39,736 bases of DNA. Source: DAOTWP01 sp034435675 (GTDB lineage: Bacteria; Chloroflexota; Anaerolineae; Aggregatilineales; Phototrophicaceae). The stretch covers positions 1-39,736 of the forward strand of contig DAOTWP010000203.1 of the NCBI GenBank assembly GCA_034435675.1. The letters run 5' to 3'. Below, piece by piece: positions 8,648-17,777 of this stretch. Numbering within the stretch: position 1 is the first letter of the stretch; the number at the start of each line of letters is the position of its first letter. The position numbers were made by a program, and so were the translations under genes. Below the pieces are notes generated by a model. The model saw only the letters and a program-made list of their open reading frames with translations, was not told the origin of the DNA and made no database searches.

Positions 8648-8963
8648 CGCCTTGCAATCCTAACGAAATTTTAGGCAGCAGCGCATATAAAGTTTGTAAA
8701 CCCATGCGCACTTCTTTACCTAACGGATAGGGATGTGCAAGGTTGCTTGCCCTACAATGGAGTCAACAATTGAACACCCAAAAATGAAACCTTCAGGCGA
8801 AAGGTTTTATGAAAAAGGTAAAATTGCGTGTGAATTTCGTATTTAACCCATGTATGATTGTCGCCACAAGACACACCGGTCTTGTGTTCGGGGCTATTAC
8901 ATGGGCGTTTGCGCGTTCAAGCCATACATTGTTAGGCGTGTAGCATAAAGTGGGGAGAGGGTT
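8648..8963 (+). other. Hairpin-rich leader region upstream of the secreted nuclease gene
   Basis: There is no coding signal here, but there are successive inverted repeats. GCAAG/CTTGC near 8738-8751 is flanked by TAGG/CCTA. AAACCTT (8787-8793) pairs with AAGGTTT (8801-8807). CACAAGAC (8865-8872) pairs with GTCTTGTG (8879-8886), and this hairpin is enclosed by CCCATGT (8847-8853) and ACATGGG (8899-8905). The nuclease ribosome site (GGGGAGAGGG) lies at the right end. The structure fits a regulated 5' leader, but I match it to no known riboswitch. Confidence 0.4.
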
Positions 8964-11900
8964 ATGGTGCGTGGGTTCTTGGGCAAACGAGTGTCTGCGA
9001 CTGCCTTGTTGCTGGCAGTATGCGCAGTTTTTATGTTGCCGGTTGCCAGCAGTCAGGCAGCGATAGCCCTTGTCATAAATGAACTTGATTATGATCAGGG
9101 CACTACTACTGACACAACCGAATTTATCGAGTTAAAGAATACTGGCACGGCAGCCATCAACCTGACCGGGTTTAGCCTTTCCCTCGTTAATGGTGCCGGC
9201 GGTGGTGCTACGGTGTACCGAACTGTTGCACTGTCCGGGACTGTTTTGGCAGGCGACTACTATGTCGTCTGCATTCGCTCAGACACCCCTAATTGTGACT
9301 TCAACATCACTCCAAACAATGACCTCATTATCGACACCACGGGTGCCGTAGCACTGGTAAGCAGCACTGGCGCGATCATTGATACTGTCAGCTACGAAGG
9401 CAATACGGGCGGCGGTTACACCGAAGGCTCCGCCACGCTGTTGTTTGACGATCCCACTGGTGCCAGCACCGGCATCTCGCGCTGCCCGGACGGCACGGAT
9501 ACCAACGTCAACAATGCCGATTTCCGCAACCAGCGCGCCATCACCCCCGGCACAACCAACAACTGCCCTGCCACGCTGGAAATCTGGCAGGTGCAGGGGT
9601 CGGCACATCTCTCCACCTATGCTGGGCAGGTGGTTACATTGGAAGACAATATCGTCACAGCGGTGGGCAGCAACGGCTTCTGGATGCAGACGCCGGATCT
9701 TCGCGCCGATGTGGATGCCGGTACGTCGAACGGCATCTTTGTGTTCACCAGCAGCACGCCCACGACGGCAGTTGGCGACCGCGTGAATGTCAGCGGCACT
9801 GTGACCGAGTTTCGCCCCGGCGGTGTGTCGTCCGGCAACCTGACGATCACAGAAATCACCTCGCCCTCAGTGCAGATCATCGTCACCAGTGCGGCGCTGC
9901 CTGCCCCGGTGGTCATTGGCACAGGCGGACGTATCCCGCCAACCAGCGTGATTAATGACGATGGCGCGGGCAATGTTGAAAACCCACCCGCGACCTATGA
10001 CCCAACCACCGACGGTATTGACTTCTACGAAAGTCTTGAAGGCATGCGCGTGCAGATCAACAGTGCGCGCGTGGTCGGCGCCAACAATTCGTTTGGCGAA
10101 ATCTGGGTGGTGGGTGACAGCGGCGGAAATGCCAGCCCGCTGACCCCACGCGGGGGCATTCACATCACCGCCAGCGATTTCAACCCCGAACGTATCCAGC
10201 TTGACCCCACGCTCTACCCGGCAGGGGCGACATGGCCCAACCTGAATGTCGGCGCGCAGCTTACCGCGCCTGCCATCGGTGTCGTCAATTACAGCTTCGG
10301 CAATTACGAGGTGTATGTCACGCAGGCGTTCACCAGTCCGGGCAGCCCCATCACCCGTGAGGTCACACCGTTGGTGGGCGCTGGCGCAAACCTGACGATT
10401 GCGACTTTCAATGTCGAGAATCTCGCGGGGAACGCCGCTACCAGCGAGTTCGATGCACGGGCGCAGCAGATTGTCAACAACCTGCGTTCGCCGGACATCA
10501 TCGTGCTGCAGGAAATTCAGGATAACAACGGCGCGACCAATAACGGCGTGGTGGATGCCAGCACGACCTATAACAACCTGATCGCGGCAATCATTGCGGC
10601 GGGTGGGCGTTCCTATGCCTTCACACAGATCAACCCGGTCAACAATCAGGACGGCGGTCAGCCCGGCGGCAACATTCGCGTGGGCATTCTGTATGACCCG
10701 CTGCGGGTCAGCTTTACGTCGCGCCCTGGCGCGGGTTCGACGACAGATAACGCGGTAGTTTGCTCTGCGGGGACGCCGCAATTGGCGTTTAGCCCTGGAC
10801 GGATTGCCCCTGGCAACAGCGCCTTTAACGACAGCCGCAAACCGCTGGCAATCGAATTTGAATTCGGCGCTGAGCGCCTGTTCCTGATTGGTCTGCACCT
10901 CTCCTCGAAAGGCGGCGATGACCCGCTGTTCGGTTTCCGGCAGCCCCCGCAGGAAGTCACCGCCGCGCAGCGCCAGCAGCAGGCTCAGCTCGTCAATGAC
11001 TTCGTGGACAGCCTGCTTGCCTGTGATGCGAACGCCAACATTGTGGTGCTGGGTGATATCAACGATTTCCAGTTCTCGCAGACACTCACGACGCTGTCGG
11101 GTGGTGTGCTGGATAACCTGATGGATCTGCTGCCTTCAAACGAGCGTTACAGCTACGTGTTCCAGGGTAATTCCGAAGTCCTCAGCCAGATTCTGATCAG
11201 CGACAACCTCTCCAGCGAGGCAGCGCCAGTCTATGATGTAGTGCATATCAATGCAGAGTTCTTCGATCAGGTCAGCGACCACGACCCCAGCGTCGTCCGA
11301 CTGACGCTGAACACCAATACTCCGCCCGTGGCGCAGAATGACAACGCGCTGACACCGTACCGCACGGCAGCATTGAATATCCCCGTGCTGACGAACGACA
11401 ATGACTCCGACGGCGGCACGCTGACCGTGACCGGCGCGACACAGGGCGCACACGGCAGCACCGTGGTCAACCCGGACAACACAATCAGCTACACGCCTGA
11501 CAACGATTTCGGCACACCGGGCGCAATTGTCAACGATACGTTTACCTACACCATCAGCGACGGACAGGGCGGCACGGCAACAGCAACGGTGACGGTTAGT
11601 GTGTGGCGATTGGCACTGATCCCCCTCTGCTCCAATGATCCGTTGGCAACACTTAACTGGCAGGTGGTCAATCCACTGAATTCGACGGTCAGTTTTGTTT
11701 ACAATGTGCTGGGCACCAACCAGATTGGCACGCTGAACGCGCCCGCTGGCACAAGCACGTTTAGCACCACGACGGTCTATAGTCAGGGGCAGCCGACCGG
11801 CAACAACACCAGCGTCAGCTACAACGGCGTGCAGCACGATGTGCAGGCGCACACGCTGGAACAGTGCCAGCCCAGCAGCTTTGAGAACCTGACCATTACG

Positions 11901-13457
11901 CCGCTGTGCAGTGGGCTGAATGATTACGATCCCACGACGCAGCGCCTGTGGCGGGTGAGCAATCCCAATTCCTATGGTGTGCGCTTCGATTATGAAATCA
12001 CCGCCAGCGGCTTTACCCCCGTGACAGGAGGCGGTATTGTCAGCGCGGGCAGCACCCTGCTGATCCTTTGGGAAGGACCTATTCAACCGGAGACACAGGC
12101 ACAACTGACGCTGCGTTTCACCAATGCGGCAACGCGCCAGCCCGCGCAGGTCAACGCAACCGGCGATAACACCGCGTGCGTGGCACAGTTGGTCGTCGAA
12201 GCACAGTGCGGAGCGAACGGCGTGCAGTTTGTTGTCACCAATAACGGCGCTGCCATGCCCGCCCCACAAAGCTACAGTATTGACGGCAGCCCTGCCGGGC
12301 AGTTCCAACTCGGCGCGGGCGAAAGTATTACGATTGACGCAGGCTACGGCACGCACACGTTCAGCAGCGGCAGCCTGAACGCCAGCCTGACCTGTGATGC
12401 GCCGCCCAACCCGCCTGTGCTGGCGGTCAGCGGGCAGTGTGGACCCAACGGCGTGCAGTTCGTCGTCAGCAACAGCGGCGGACCGATGACGGCGCCACAG
12501 GGTTACAGCATTGACAGCAGCTCCACCGGGCAGTTCCAGCTCGGCGCAGGCGAGAGCGTAACGCTTGAAGCGGGCTATGGCACGCACACGTTCAGCAGCG
12601 GTAATCTGAATGCCACGCAGACGTGCGACGCACCGCCCAACCCGCCTGTGCTGGCGGTCAGCGGGCAGTGCGGAGCGGATGGCGTGCAGTTTGTCGTCAG
12701 TAACAGCGGCGGCGCCATGACCGCGCCGCAGGACTACAGCGTAGATGGCACAGTCGCCGGGCAGTTCCAGCTCGGCGCGGGCGAGAGTGTAACGCTTGAA
12801 GCGGGCTATGGCACGCACACGTTCACCAGTGGCAATCTGAATGTTACGCAAACCTGCGATGCGCCGCTGCCCGTTGTGCTGCAATGCCCGGCAGGATACA
12901 CGCAGATCACGCTGACGGATACGTGGCCCCAGTTGAACCTGCGCCCGGACTGGAATGCCGAAATCGCGCGCAGCCATACCTTCGCACTGCCTGGCGCAAC
13001 GACGGCAGACAGCTTTGTGCTGGTGCTCAGCCGCGTGGGGCATCCTGACCGGGGCTGCCCCGACTCCGGCGACCCGACCTGCGACGACCAGAATAACGAG
13101 TCGTTTGATGTCCTCAACGGCGACACTAACGGGACATTCGTTGGCAACGTGCCGGATCATGGCAATAACCGCATCGCGGCGTTTACGTTCCCACTAGCGC
13201 TGGAAGCGGGCGACCATATGCTGACCTTCGCGCATGTACCCGCCGCGCCCACCGACAACAACCCCTGGGGCAGTGTCAACTATCAGGCAGCTTACTGCTA
13301 CATGGCAGCCGCAGAGCCTCTGCCGCAACATCCGCAGATTGCCCCACCGCCCGTGGGCGAGCAGCAGGACAGCGCAAAGCCTGAGGATCAGCCGGCTGAT
13401 CCGCCAGCAGTGCCGCCTTCAGAAAGTACAGAAGAAGCCGGGATCAGTGGTGGCTGA
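8964..13457 (+). CDS. Large secreted ExeM/NucH-type nuclease with lamin-tail domain and C-terminal repeats
   Basis: The product is 1497 residues. A signal peptide covers about 1-33 (Arg/Lys, then Ala-Leu-Leu-Leu-Ala-Val, cleavage near Ser-Gln-Ala-Ala). Residues about 34-190 are a lamin-tail domain (Ile-Asn-Glu-Leu-Asp-Tyr, Thr-Glu-Phe-Ile-Glu-Leu). An OB-like region lies at about 200-455. Residues about 475-775 form an endonuclease/exonuclease/phosphatase domain with IATFNVENL, VLQEIQDN, the LHLSSKGGDD stretch, LGDINDF and SDHDPSVV, the expected metal-binding and catalytic Asp, Glu, Asn and His. A cadherin/Ig-like tandem-type module follows (about 788-880), then a beta-rich region, three 77-residue repeats (about 1077-1307) and a Pro/Glu-rich tail with no LPXTG motif. 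It should degrade extracellular DNA for nutrient use or biofilm remodelling. ATG 8964 has a GGGGAGAGGG site. Confidence 0.9.
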   Translation: MVRGFLGKRVSATALLLAVCAVFMLPVASSQAAIALVINELDYDQGTTTDTTEFIELKNTGTAAINLTGFSLSLVNGAGGGATVYRTVALSGTVLAGDYYVVCIRSDTPNCDFNITPNNDLIIDTTGAVALVSSTGAIIDTVSYEGNTGGGYTEGSATLLFDDPTGASTGISRCPDGTDTNVNNADFRNQRAITPGTTNNCPATLEIWQVQGSAHLSTYAGQVVTLEDNIVTAVGSNGFWMQTPDLRADVDAGTSNGIFVFTSSTPTTAVGDRVNVSGTVTEFRPGGVSSGNLTITEITSPSVQIIVTSAALPAPVVIGTGGRIPPTSVINDDGAGNVENPPATYDPTTDGIDFYESLEGMRVQINSARVVGANNSFGEIWVVGDSGGNASPLTPRGGIHITASDFNPERIQLDPTLYPAGATWPNLNVGAQLTAPAIGVVNYSFGNYEVYVTQAFTSPGSPITREVTPLVGAGANLTIATFNVENLAGNAATSEFDARAQQIVNNLRSPDIIVLQEIQDNNGATNNGVVDASTTYNNLIAAIIAAGGRSYAFTQINPVNNQDGGQPGGNIRVGILYDPLRVSFTSRPGAGSTTDNAVVCSAGTPQLAFSPGRIAPGNSAFNDSRKPLAIEFEFGAERLFLIGLHLSSKGGDDPLFGFRQPPQEVTAAQRQQQAQLVNDFVDSLLACDANANIVVLGDINDFQFSQTLTTLSGGVLDNLMDLLPSNERYSYVFQGNSEVLSQILISDNLSSEAAPVYDVVHINAEFFDQVSDHDPSVVRLTLNTNTPPVAQNDNALTPYRTAALNIPVLTNDNDSDGGTLTVTGATQGAHGSTVVNPDNTISYTPDNDFGTPGAIVNDTFTYTISDGQGGTATATVTVSVWRLALIPLCSNDPLATLNWQVVNPLNSTVSFVYNVLGTNQIGTLNAPAGTSTFSTTTVYSQGQPTGNNTSVSYNGVQHDVQAHTLEQCQPSSFENLTITPLCSGLNDYDPTTQRLWRVSNPNSYGVRFDYEITASGFTPVTGGGIVSAGSTLLILWEGPIQPETQAQLTLRFTNAATRQPAQVNATGDNTACVAQLVVEAQCGANGVQFVVTNNGAAMPAPQSYSIDGSPAGQFQLGAGESITIDAGYGTHTFSSGSLNASLTCDAPPNPPVLAVSGQCGPNGVQFVVSNSGGPMTAPQGYSIDSSSTGQFQLGAGESVTLEAGYGTHTFSSGNLNATQTCDAPPNPPVLAVSGQCGADGVQFVVSNSGGAMTAPQDYSVDGTVAGQFQLGAGESVTLEAGYGTHTFTSGNLNVTQTCDAPLPVVLQCPAGYTQITLTDTWPQLNLRPDWNAEIARSHTFALPGATTADSFVLVLSRVGHPDRGCPDSGDPTCDDQNNESFDVLNGDTNGTFVGNVPDHGNNRIAAFTFPLALEAGDHMLTFAHVPAAPTDNNPWGSVNYQAAYCYMAAAEPLPQHPQIAPPPVGEQQDSAKPEDQPADPPAVPPSESTEEAGISGG
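12192..12884 (+). repeat. Three 231-bp in-frame repeats in the nuclease gene
   Basis: Three tandem units of 231 bp (77 residues) begin near 12192, 12423 and 12654. Each carries Gln-Cys-Gly-x-x-Gly-Val-Gln-Phe-Val-Val, then Gly-Gln-Phe-Gln-Leu-Gly-Ala-Gly-Glu-Ser, then Gly-Tyr-Gly-Thr-His-Thr-Phe and a Thr-Cys-Asp-Ala-Pro end. Each has two Cys, possibly disulfide-bonded. Units two and three are clearly the closest at DNA level, which suggests recent duplication. Confidence 0.9.
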
Positions 13458-13503
13458 GCGCTGACCCCTCGCAAACACACAATCAGCAGCAGTTAGCAAG
13501 CGT

Positions 13504-13531
13504 CCCGGTGAAAGCCTCACCGGGGCGTTTT
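13504..13531 (+). terminator. Rho-independent terminator after the nuclease gene
   Basis: A perfect 8-bp stem (CCCGGTGA 13504-13511, TCACCGGG 13517-13524) with a five-base loop is followed by GCGTTTT, about 47 bp after the stop codon. Confidence 0.8.
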
Positions 13532-13732
13532 GTGTCTAGCGCTTTGCACAAGCATTGCAGTATCTAAACGAACAGCCTTTGGCGAATTCTGCTATAGTGA
13601 GGAAAAGGCAGGCGGCTATTTCCCCCGGCTTTTCCATGACAGTTTGTGTTCAGCAGTCACCTGTCCACAGCGGGGATGCCGCCCACTGCGGGTTTACACA
13701 GACGAAAAGTGAGCGAAATCGAGTGCAGCGTT

Positions 13733-14353
13733 ATGCTTTATGACATCACCCGCACCGTTGCCCCGGCGACACATGTCTGGCCCGGGGACACACCTTACAG
13801 CGTCACGCCCGTGCTGCAACTGGCAGCAGGCGACAGCGTTAACCTGATGACCCTGACCCTCAGCGCACACACCGGCACCCATGCGGATGCCTATTTTCAT
13901 TACGAAGCGGATGGCGCGCATCCGGCAGAGATGCCATTGGACGCCTACGTGGGGCGGGCACGGGTGCTGACCGTCAGCAAACGCAGCGGCGCACTGCTGC
14001 CCGAAGACTTCGCGCCCGACGCGCTGGATGGTGTTGAACGCCTGCTGATCCACAGCCAGGTAAGCGACCTTGCCGATAGCCGCTGGACAGAGGAATTCCC
14101 GTACCTCAGCGTTGCGCTGATCGACTGGCTGGCAGACCGGGGGGTGCGGTTGATCGGGCTGGATTCGCCGTCGGTGGATGCGTTTGACAGCACGGATCTG
14201 CCCTGCCATCATGCGCTGTACCGCCGCCGCGTCGTCAATCTGGAATCGCTGCTGCTGCGCGGCGTGCCCGATGGCGATTATGAACTGATCGCGCTGCCGC
14301 TTAAGCTCGACCTCGCCTGTGGGTCGCCCGTGCGGGCGGTGCTGCGTCGTTAA
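13733..14353 (+). CDS. Cyclase-family metal-dependent hydrolase (kynurenine formamidase-like)
   Basis: From ATG 13733 the product is 206 residues, the usual length of the KynB-like cyclase family (about 205-215). The N-terminus Leu-Tyr-Asp-Ile-Thr-Arg, the Trp-Pro-Gly-Asp-Thr turn and the metal-binding HTGTHAD motif (residues about 46-52) are typical, as is the later Gly-Leu-Asp-Ser-Pro-Ser-Val-Asp stretch with a downstream His. Family members hydrolyse N-formylkynurenine or related amides and lactones with a divalent metal, usually in the cytoplasm. No other tryptophan-degradation gene is in view, so the true substrate may differ. An in-frame GTG at 13709 would add eight residues; neither start has a clear ribosome site. 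Confidence 0.85.
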   Translation: MLYDITRTVAPATHVWPGDTPYSVTPVLQLAAGDSVNLMTLTLSAHTGTHADAYFHYEADGAHPAEMPLDAYVGRARVLTVSKRSGALLPEDFAPDALDGVERLLIHSQVSDLADSRWTEEFPYLSVALIDWLADRGVRLIGLDSPSVDAFDSTDLPCHHALYRRRVVNLESLLLRGVPDGDYELIALPLKLDLACGSPVRAVLRR

Positions 14354-14382
14354 GCATCTGCTAAATACAGAGGAGAATGGTT

Positions 14383-14694
14383 ATGCAAGGGCTGGCAATG
14401 ATCTTTTTTGGGCTGTTCGCCGTGGTGCTGGTGGGGATGTACCTGGCAATCCGCCGCCAGTGGGCAGCGCCGGGCATTACCGCCGGTGTCGGCGTGCTGC
14501 TCAGCATCGTCTCGATGATGCTGGTATCGCTGGCGCAGAACAATGAAACCCTGCTGGCGATCATTATCGGCGTCGTGATTGGCGGGCTGTTCAGCGGGGC
14601 GACGCTGGCAATCGCGTGGTATTTCCAGAGCAACGAAATGCAGCAGCGCGCCCGTTTTGCCGGCGACATGGGCGACGAAGGCGCGCAGGAGTAG
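14383..14694 (+). CDS. Small multi-pass membrane protein
   Basis: The product is 103 residues with three hydrophobic segments at about 1-21, 28-50 and 58-79, ending in a short acidic hydrophilic tail. The AGGAGA site at 14371-14376 sits seven bases before ATG 14383; the ATG at 14377 touches the site and is unlikely. It begins 29 bp after the cyclase-family gene and is probably co-transcribed with it. I do not recognise a family. Confidence 0.65.
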   Translation: MQGLAMIFFGLFAVVLVGMYLAIRRQWAAPGITAGVGVLLSIVSMMLVSLAQNNETLLAIIIGVVIGGLFSGATLAIAWYFQSNEMQQRARFAGDMGDEGAQE

Positions 14695-14701
14695 CGGCAC
14701 A

Positions 14702-14731
14702 GCAGGGGCAGGAACACACGCCTGCCCCTGC
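14702..14731. terminator. Hairpin between convergent genes
   Basis: A perfect 11-bp inverted repeat (GCAGGGGCAGG 14702-14712, CCTGCCCCTGC 14721-14731, eight-base loop) fills the 49-bp gap between two converging genes. It has no T-run on either side. Its position suggests a shared bidirectional termination structure. Confidence 0.55.
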
Positions 14732-14743
14732 CAGCACTGTATC

Positions 14744-16843
14744 TCACGGTCCTGTGCCCGTGCTGACGATGGTCAGGCTGTACTGCCCGCTGCCGTCAAA
14801 GCGGGTCGCCTCAATGCTGTACACGCCATCCTGCGGCAGTCGCACGCTGACAAGCTGCGCGTCGCGCCCCAGTGCTGCGTCAAAAGCATCGTCGTTTTCA
14901 TCCAGCAGCGTGCCATCCGGTGCATAAAGGCGTACCAGCGGATCCAGCGTGCCGACACCCGCGCTGCGCAGGGTAATCGTGATGACCTGCCCGGCAGTGC
15001 CGCTGAACTGCCAGACCTGCGCCGGGAACACGGCGCTGAGGCTGCCATTTGCCGTGCCCGTCCCCGCTGCGTCGAGTTGCAGCACCTGCGGGGTACTCAC
15101 CCCCAGCGTATAGGCACCTTCGCCCTGCACCAATTCCACAATCACGACATACGTACCGTCTAGCGGCAACGCAGCCCCGGCAAGCTGTGCGTCAAACGGG
15201 TTGAGCAGCGCGCTGCTGTTGTGGTCGTCGTTAAAGGCTATTTCGCTGCCATCGGGGCCAATCAGCCGCAGCGCCAGATCAAGCTGCCCTGCGCCGCTGC
15301 TGTCCACCGCCGTGATGGTCACCCGCTGACCGGCAGTGCCTTGCAGCAGCCAGCGCTGTGTTGGGCTGCCCACATTGAGCACACCCTGCACAGCCACACC
15401 CGGCACAAGCTGCGTGCTGCCAATGCGCCCGCTTTCGACGGCGGTGTTCATCGCGGCGACAGCGCCAAAACTGCCATCGCTGTCCACAACAAAGACCGTG
15501 CCCTCGGCATCCACTGCCACGCCCACCGGGCGTACAAATTCGCCCGGCAGCGGGAAGTTGGCGACCACCCGCCCGACGCGCCCCCGTTCTTCCCCGGCAA
15601 AGGTGAGCAGCAGCACACCGGCATCCTCCGTCGCAATCACCAGCAGGTCATCGTACAGGGCGAAATCGGTGACGGTGGGCGGCAGCGCCAGTGACTCGGC
15701 GGCGGCGTTCACTGCGCCATCCGCATAGCGCAGCAGGTCGCCCTCCAGCGTCAGCAGCAGCAGGTCACCCTGTGGGTCGGTGGTCAGCAGCGGCGGCGTG
15801 AAGGACGGCGTACTGACGCTGATTTCGCGCGCCGCCCCCGCGGGGTTGAACACGCGCAGAACCGCGCCGCTATCGGTCGCATCGCTGGCATAGACATTCC
15901 CGGCAGCATCAACAGCGAGACTGCGTGGGGCGTCCGCGCCAAAACTGCCTTCGCCCACGTTCGCCGCCCACATGCCATCCGCGCCCAGCACGCGCACACA
16001 GCCGCACAGCAGGTCGGCGACATACACCGTGCCATCTACACCTACTGCCACATCAGCAGGCAGCGCGGGGTCTTCAAACGGCGTCAGCGCCAGCACCGCA
16101 CCCGTGACCGCATCAAGCTGCACCACCCCTGCCAGCGCGTCCGCTGTGTAGAGCCGCTGCGTCTGCGGGTCGAGCGCCAGCCCGGCAGGCTCGACAAACG
16201 CACGCTCGCCATCCGCCAGTGTCGTGGATGTGTACCAGACCACGCCAAATGCCAGCGGCGCGGGCGAGCCATCAGCAGCGCCATCCTCCGCGTAGGCAAG
16301 GCTGGCGGCAACGGCGTCGTAAAGCTGCAAAAAGTCGGCTTGCACGTCAGCGGCGGCACGCCCGGTCATCAGCAGCACGGTACCATCGGGTAAGCCGGCT
16401 AGCTGCGCAACACCAACCAGCAAACCGTCCGCACTGCTGCCGCTGGCGCGCAGTCCCGGCTGCCCGAAGAACTCCACCTCCGCTGGCGGTTCCGCAGGGT
16501 CGGCAGGAGTGCCCAGCAGTTCCAGCGAGCGCAGCAGTCCCGCTTCTGCATCCGGCACAAGCGTGGCGTCTAAAAACAGCGTCAGCCGGATAGCGGGGAT
16601 GCCCGGTGGGCGGTCAGGCACGGACGCCAGCGTGGCAGCGAGGTCAAGCGTCAGCAGGCTCTGGCGCGTCTCGGCGTAGGGTTCGTCCCAGCCTTCAGGA
16701 ACTGCCAGAGTCAGGCTGGCATCTGCCCAGAGATAGATGGCATCATCGGCACTCGAACCGGCATCGTCAGAAGATTGGGCGGCGGCACAGGTCAGTGGCA
16801 GCAGCAGCAGCAGCGCCACTGCTCGAATCACGTGGGTTCGCAT
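14744..16843 (-). CDS. Secreted NHL-type beta-propeller protein with two C-terminal PPC domains
   Basis: The product is 699 residues. A signal peptide covers about 1-21 (Ala-Leu-Leu-Leu-Leu-Leu-Pro-Leu-Thr-Cys-Ala-Ala); the Thr-Cys-Ala could also be a weak lipobox. Residues about 25-200 are a separate domain with a preserved Trp and Leu-rich strands. Residues about 205-470 carry repeated Gly-Val-Asp-Gly-Thr-Val-Tyr-Val-Ala-Asp and Val-Asp-Ala-Glu-Gly-Thr-Val-Phe-Val-Val-Asp strands, the NHL/SMP-30 propeller pattern. Two PPC-like beta-sandwiches follow, about 485-590 and 598-697, each with a Leu-x-x-Asp-Gly-x-Tyr core. It is extracellular and probably binds polymers or proteins; no catalytic residues are evident. 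ATG 16843 has a GAGAGG site upstream. Confidence 0.8.
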   Translation of the reverse strand: MRTHVIRAVALLLLLPLTCAAAQSSDDAGSSADDAIYLWADASLTLAVPEGWDEPYAETRQSLLTLDLAATLASVPDRPPGIPAIRLTLFLDATLVPDAEAGLLRSLELLGTPADPAEPPAEVEFFGQPGLRASGSSADGLLVGVAQLAGLPDGTVLLMTGRAAADVQADFLQLYDAVAASLAYAEDGAADGSPAPLAFGVVWYTSTTLADGERAFVEPAGLALDPQTQRLYTADALAGVVQLDAVTGAVLALTPFEDPALPADVAVGVDGTVYVADLLCGCVRVLGADGMWAANVGEGSFGADAPRSLAVDAAGNVYASDATDSGAVLRVFNPAGAAREISVSTPSFTPPLLTTDPQGDLLLLTLEGDLLRYADGAVNAAAESLALPPTVTDFALYDDLLVIATEDAGVLLLTFAGEERGRVGRVVANFPLPGEFVRPVGVAVDAEGTVFVVDSDGSFGAVAAMNTAVESGRIGSTQLVPGVAVQGVLNVGSPTQRWLLQGTAGQRVTITAVDSSGAGQLDLALRLIGPDGSEIAFNDDHNSSALLNPFDAQLAGAALPLDGTYVVIVELVQGEGAYTLGVSTPQVLQLDAAGTGTANGSLSAVFPAQVWQFSGTAGQVITITLRSAGVGTLDPLVRLYAPDGTLLDENDDAFDAALGRDAQLVSVRLPQDGVYSIEATRFDGSGQYSLTIVSTGTGP

Positions 16844-16933
16844 CAGCAGATCCTCTCAACAAGCCCGGTTAAAAGCACAGGCAAATATGCAGGGCATACC
16901 GTCTGAACCTGCGCAATGTTACGGCACCATACG

Positions 16934-17614
16934 TCAGGGTTTGGGGATGGTTGCCACCACCGGCAGCCCCAGCGCCTCGACATCCTCACGCCGGCGCACG
17001 GTGGTATCCAGATATTCGACCAGAAACGCCAGCACCACCCCCGCCAGCAGCCCCAACCCAATGCGCAGCAGCGGACCGAGTCGGTCGGCAATCGGCGGCG
17101 GTGATGGGGTGATCTGTGGTTCGTCGAGAATAGTGACTTCGGCGGGCGCGTTGCCCAACTGACGGAAATACGCCGCGCTGCGCGTTTGCAGCACCGTAAT
17201 CGCCGCCTGCGCGATCTGCGCCAGTTCGTCCGGGTTCGACCAGCTCAGGAAAATCTGCCCGATGCTGCGCTGGTTGTCCGCCGCGATGCCCAGCCCGCCC
17301 AAATCAAGGTTCTGCCCCTGTGCCGCCAGTGCCTGCTGCACCTCAGCACGAAAGCTGCTGGTCGTCACCCAGCCGGTCAGGGCGTTGACAGTCAGTTCAG
17401 AGGCAAGCCACACATCCTGATAATCGCCATCGCGCGCGGCGGGCAGCGCATCAAGCTGCTGAGCGGCGCTGTAACGAATGAGGGTCGTAAACTGGCGGGT
17501 GGCAGTGCTGCCACCCAGCAGTGCCGGCAGTGTCAGCGCGGTGGCAATCACGGTGGGGATCAGCACCAGCCACCAGCGGCGCAGCAGTACACGCACAATC
17601 AACAGGAGTTCCAA
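16934..17614 (-). CDS. Wzz/YveK-like polysaccharide chain-length determinant (co-polymerase)
   Basis: The product is 226 residues. It has an N-terminal membrane helix at about 13-33 after a short Leu/Arg-rich start, an extracytoplasmic part with helical segments, a Pro-rich Pro-Ser-Pro-Pro-Pro stretch near 170 and a second membrane helix at about 180-203. It ends in the cytoplasmic Arg-Arg-x-Glu-Asp-Val-Glu-x-Leu-Gly-Leu-Pro-Val motif usual in Wzz and YveK/CapA proteins. The tyrosine-kinase domain fused in some relatives is absent. It should set the length of an exported polysaccharide, in line with the glycosyltransferase and initiating transferase at 18789-21369. The start is TTG 17614 with GAGG about five bases upstream. 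Confidence 0.8.
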   Translation of the reverse strand: MELLLIVRVLLRRWWLVLIPTVIATALTLPALLGGSTATRQFTTLIRYSAAQQLDALPAARDGDYQDVWLASELTVNALTGWVTTSSFRAEVQQALAAQGQNLDLGGLGIAADNQRSIGQIFLSWSNPDELAQIAQAAITVLQTRSAAYFRQLGNAPAEVTILDEPQITPSPPPIADRLGPLLRIGLGLLAGVVLAFLVEYLDTTVRRREDVEALGLPVVATIPKP

Positions 17615-17666
17615 TAACGCCTCGCTTTCGTCTAGTACCTAGCTATAAACCTGACTTGCTGAACAA

Positions 17667-17680
17667 GGGGGTAATCCCCC
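17667..17680 (-). terminator. Short hairpin downstream of the WD40 gene
   Basis: A perfect 5-bp G/C stem (GGGGG/CCCCC, loop TAAT on the plus strand) lies about 100 bp beyond the WD40 stop codon, followed on the minus strand by TTGTT. It is a weak terminator candidate. Confidence 0.35.
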
Positions 17681-17777
17681 GTTCGGGCTTGCGGATAGAT
17701 GCTTAGGGCACAGACACACGTTGCCGCGAGACATTATAGCCGCTGCGCACCCCCTGCGGAAACACCCGCACAGTGAG

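Noticed and set aside
11136..13160. Minus-strand open frame of 674 codons
   Set aside because: It lies wholly antisense to the secreted nuclease gene, has no domain pattern, and reflects the GC-rich codon use and internal repeats of the real gene.
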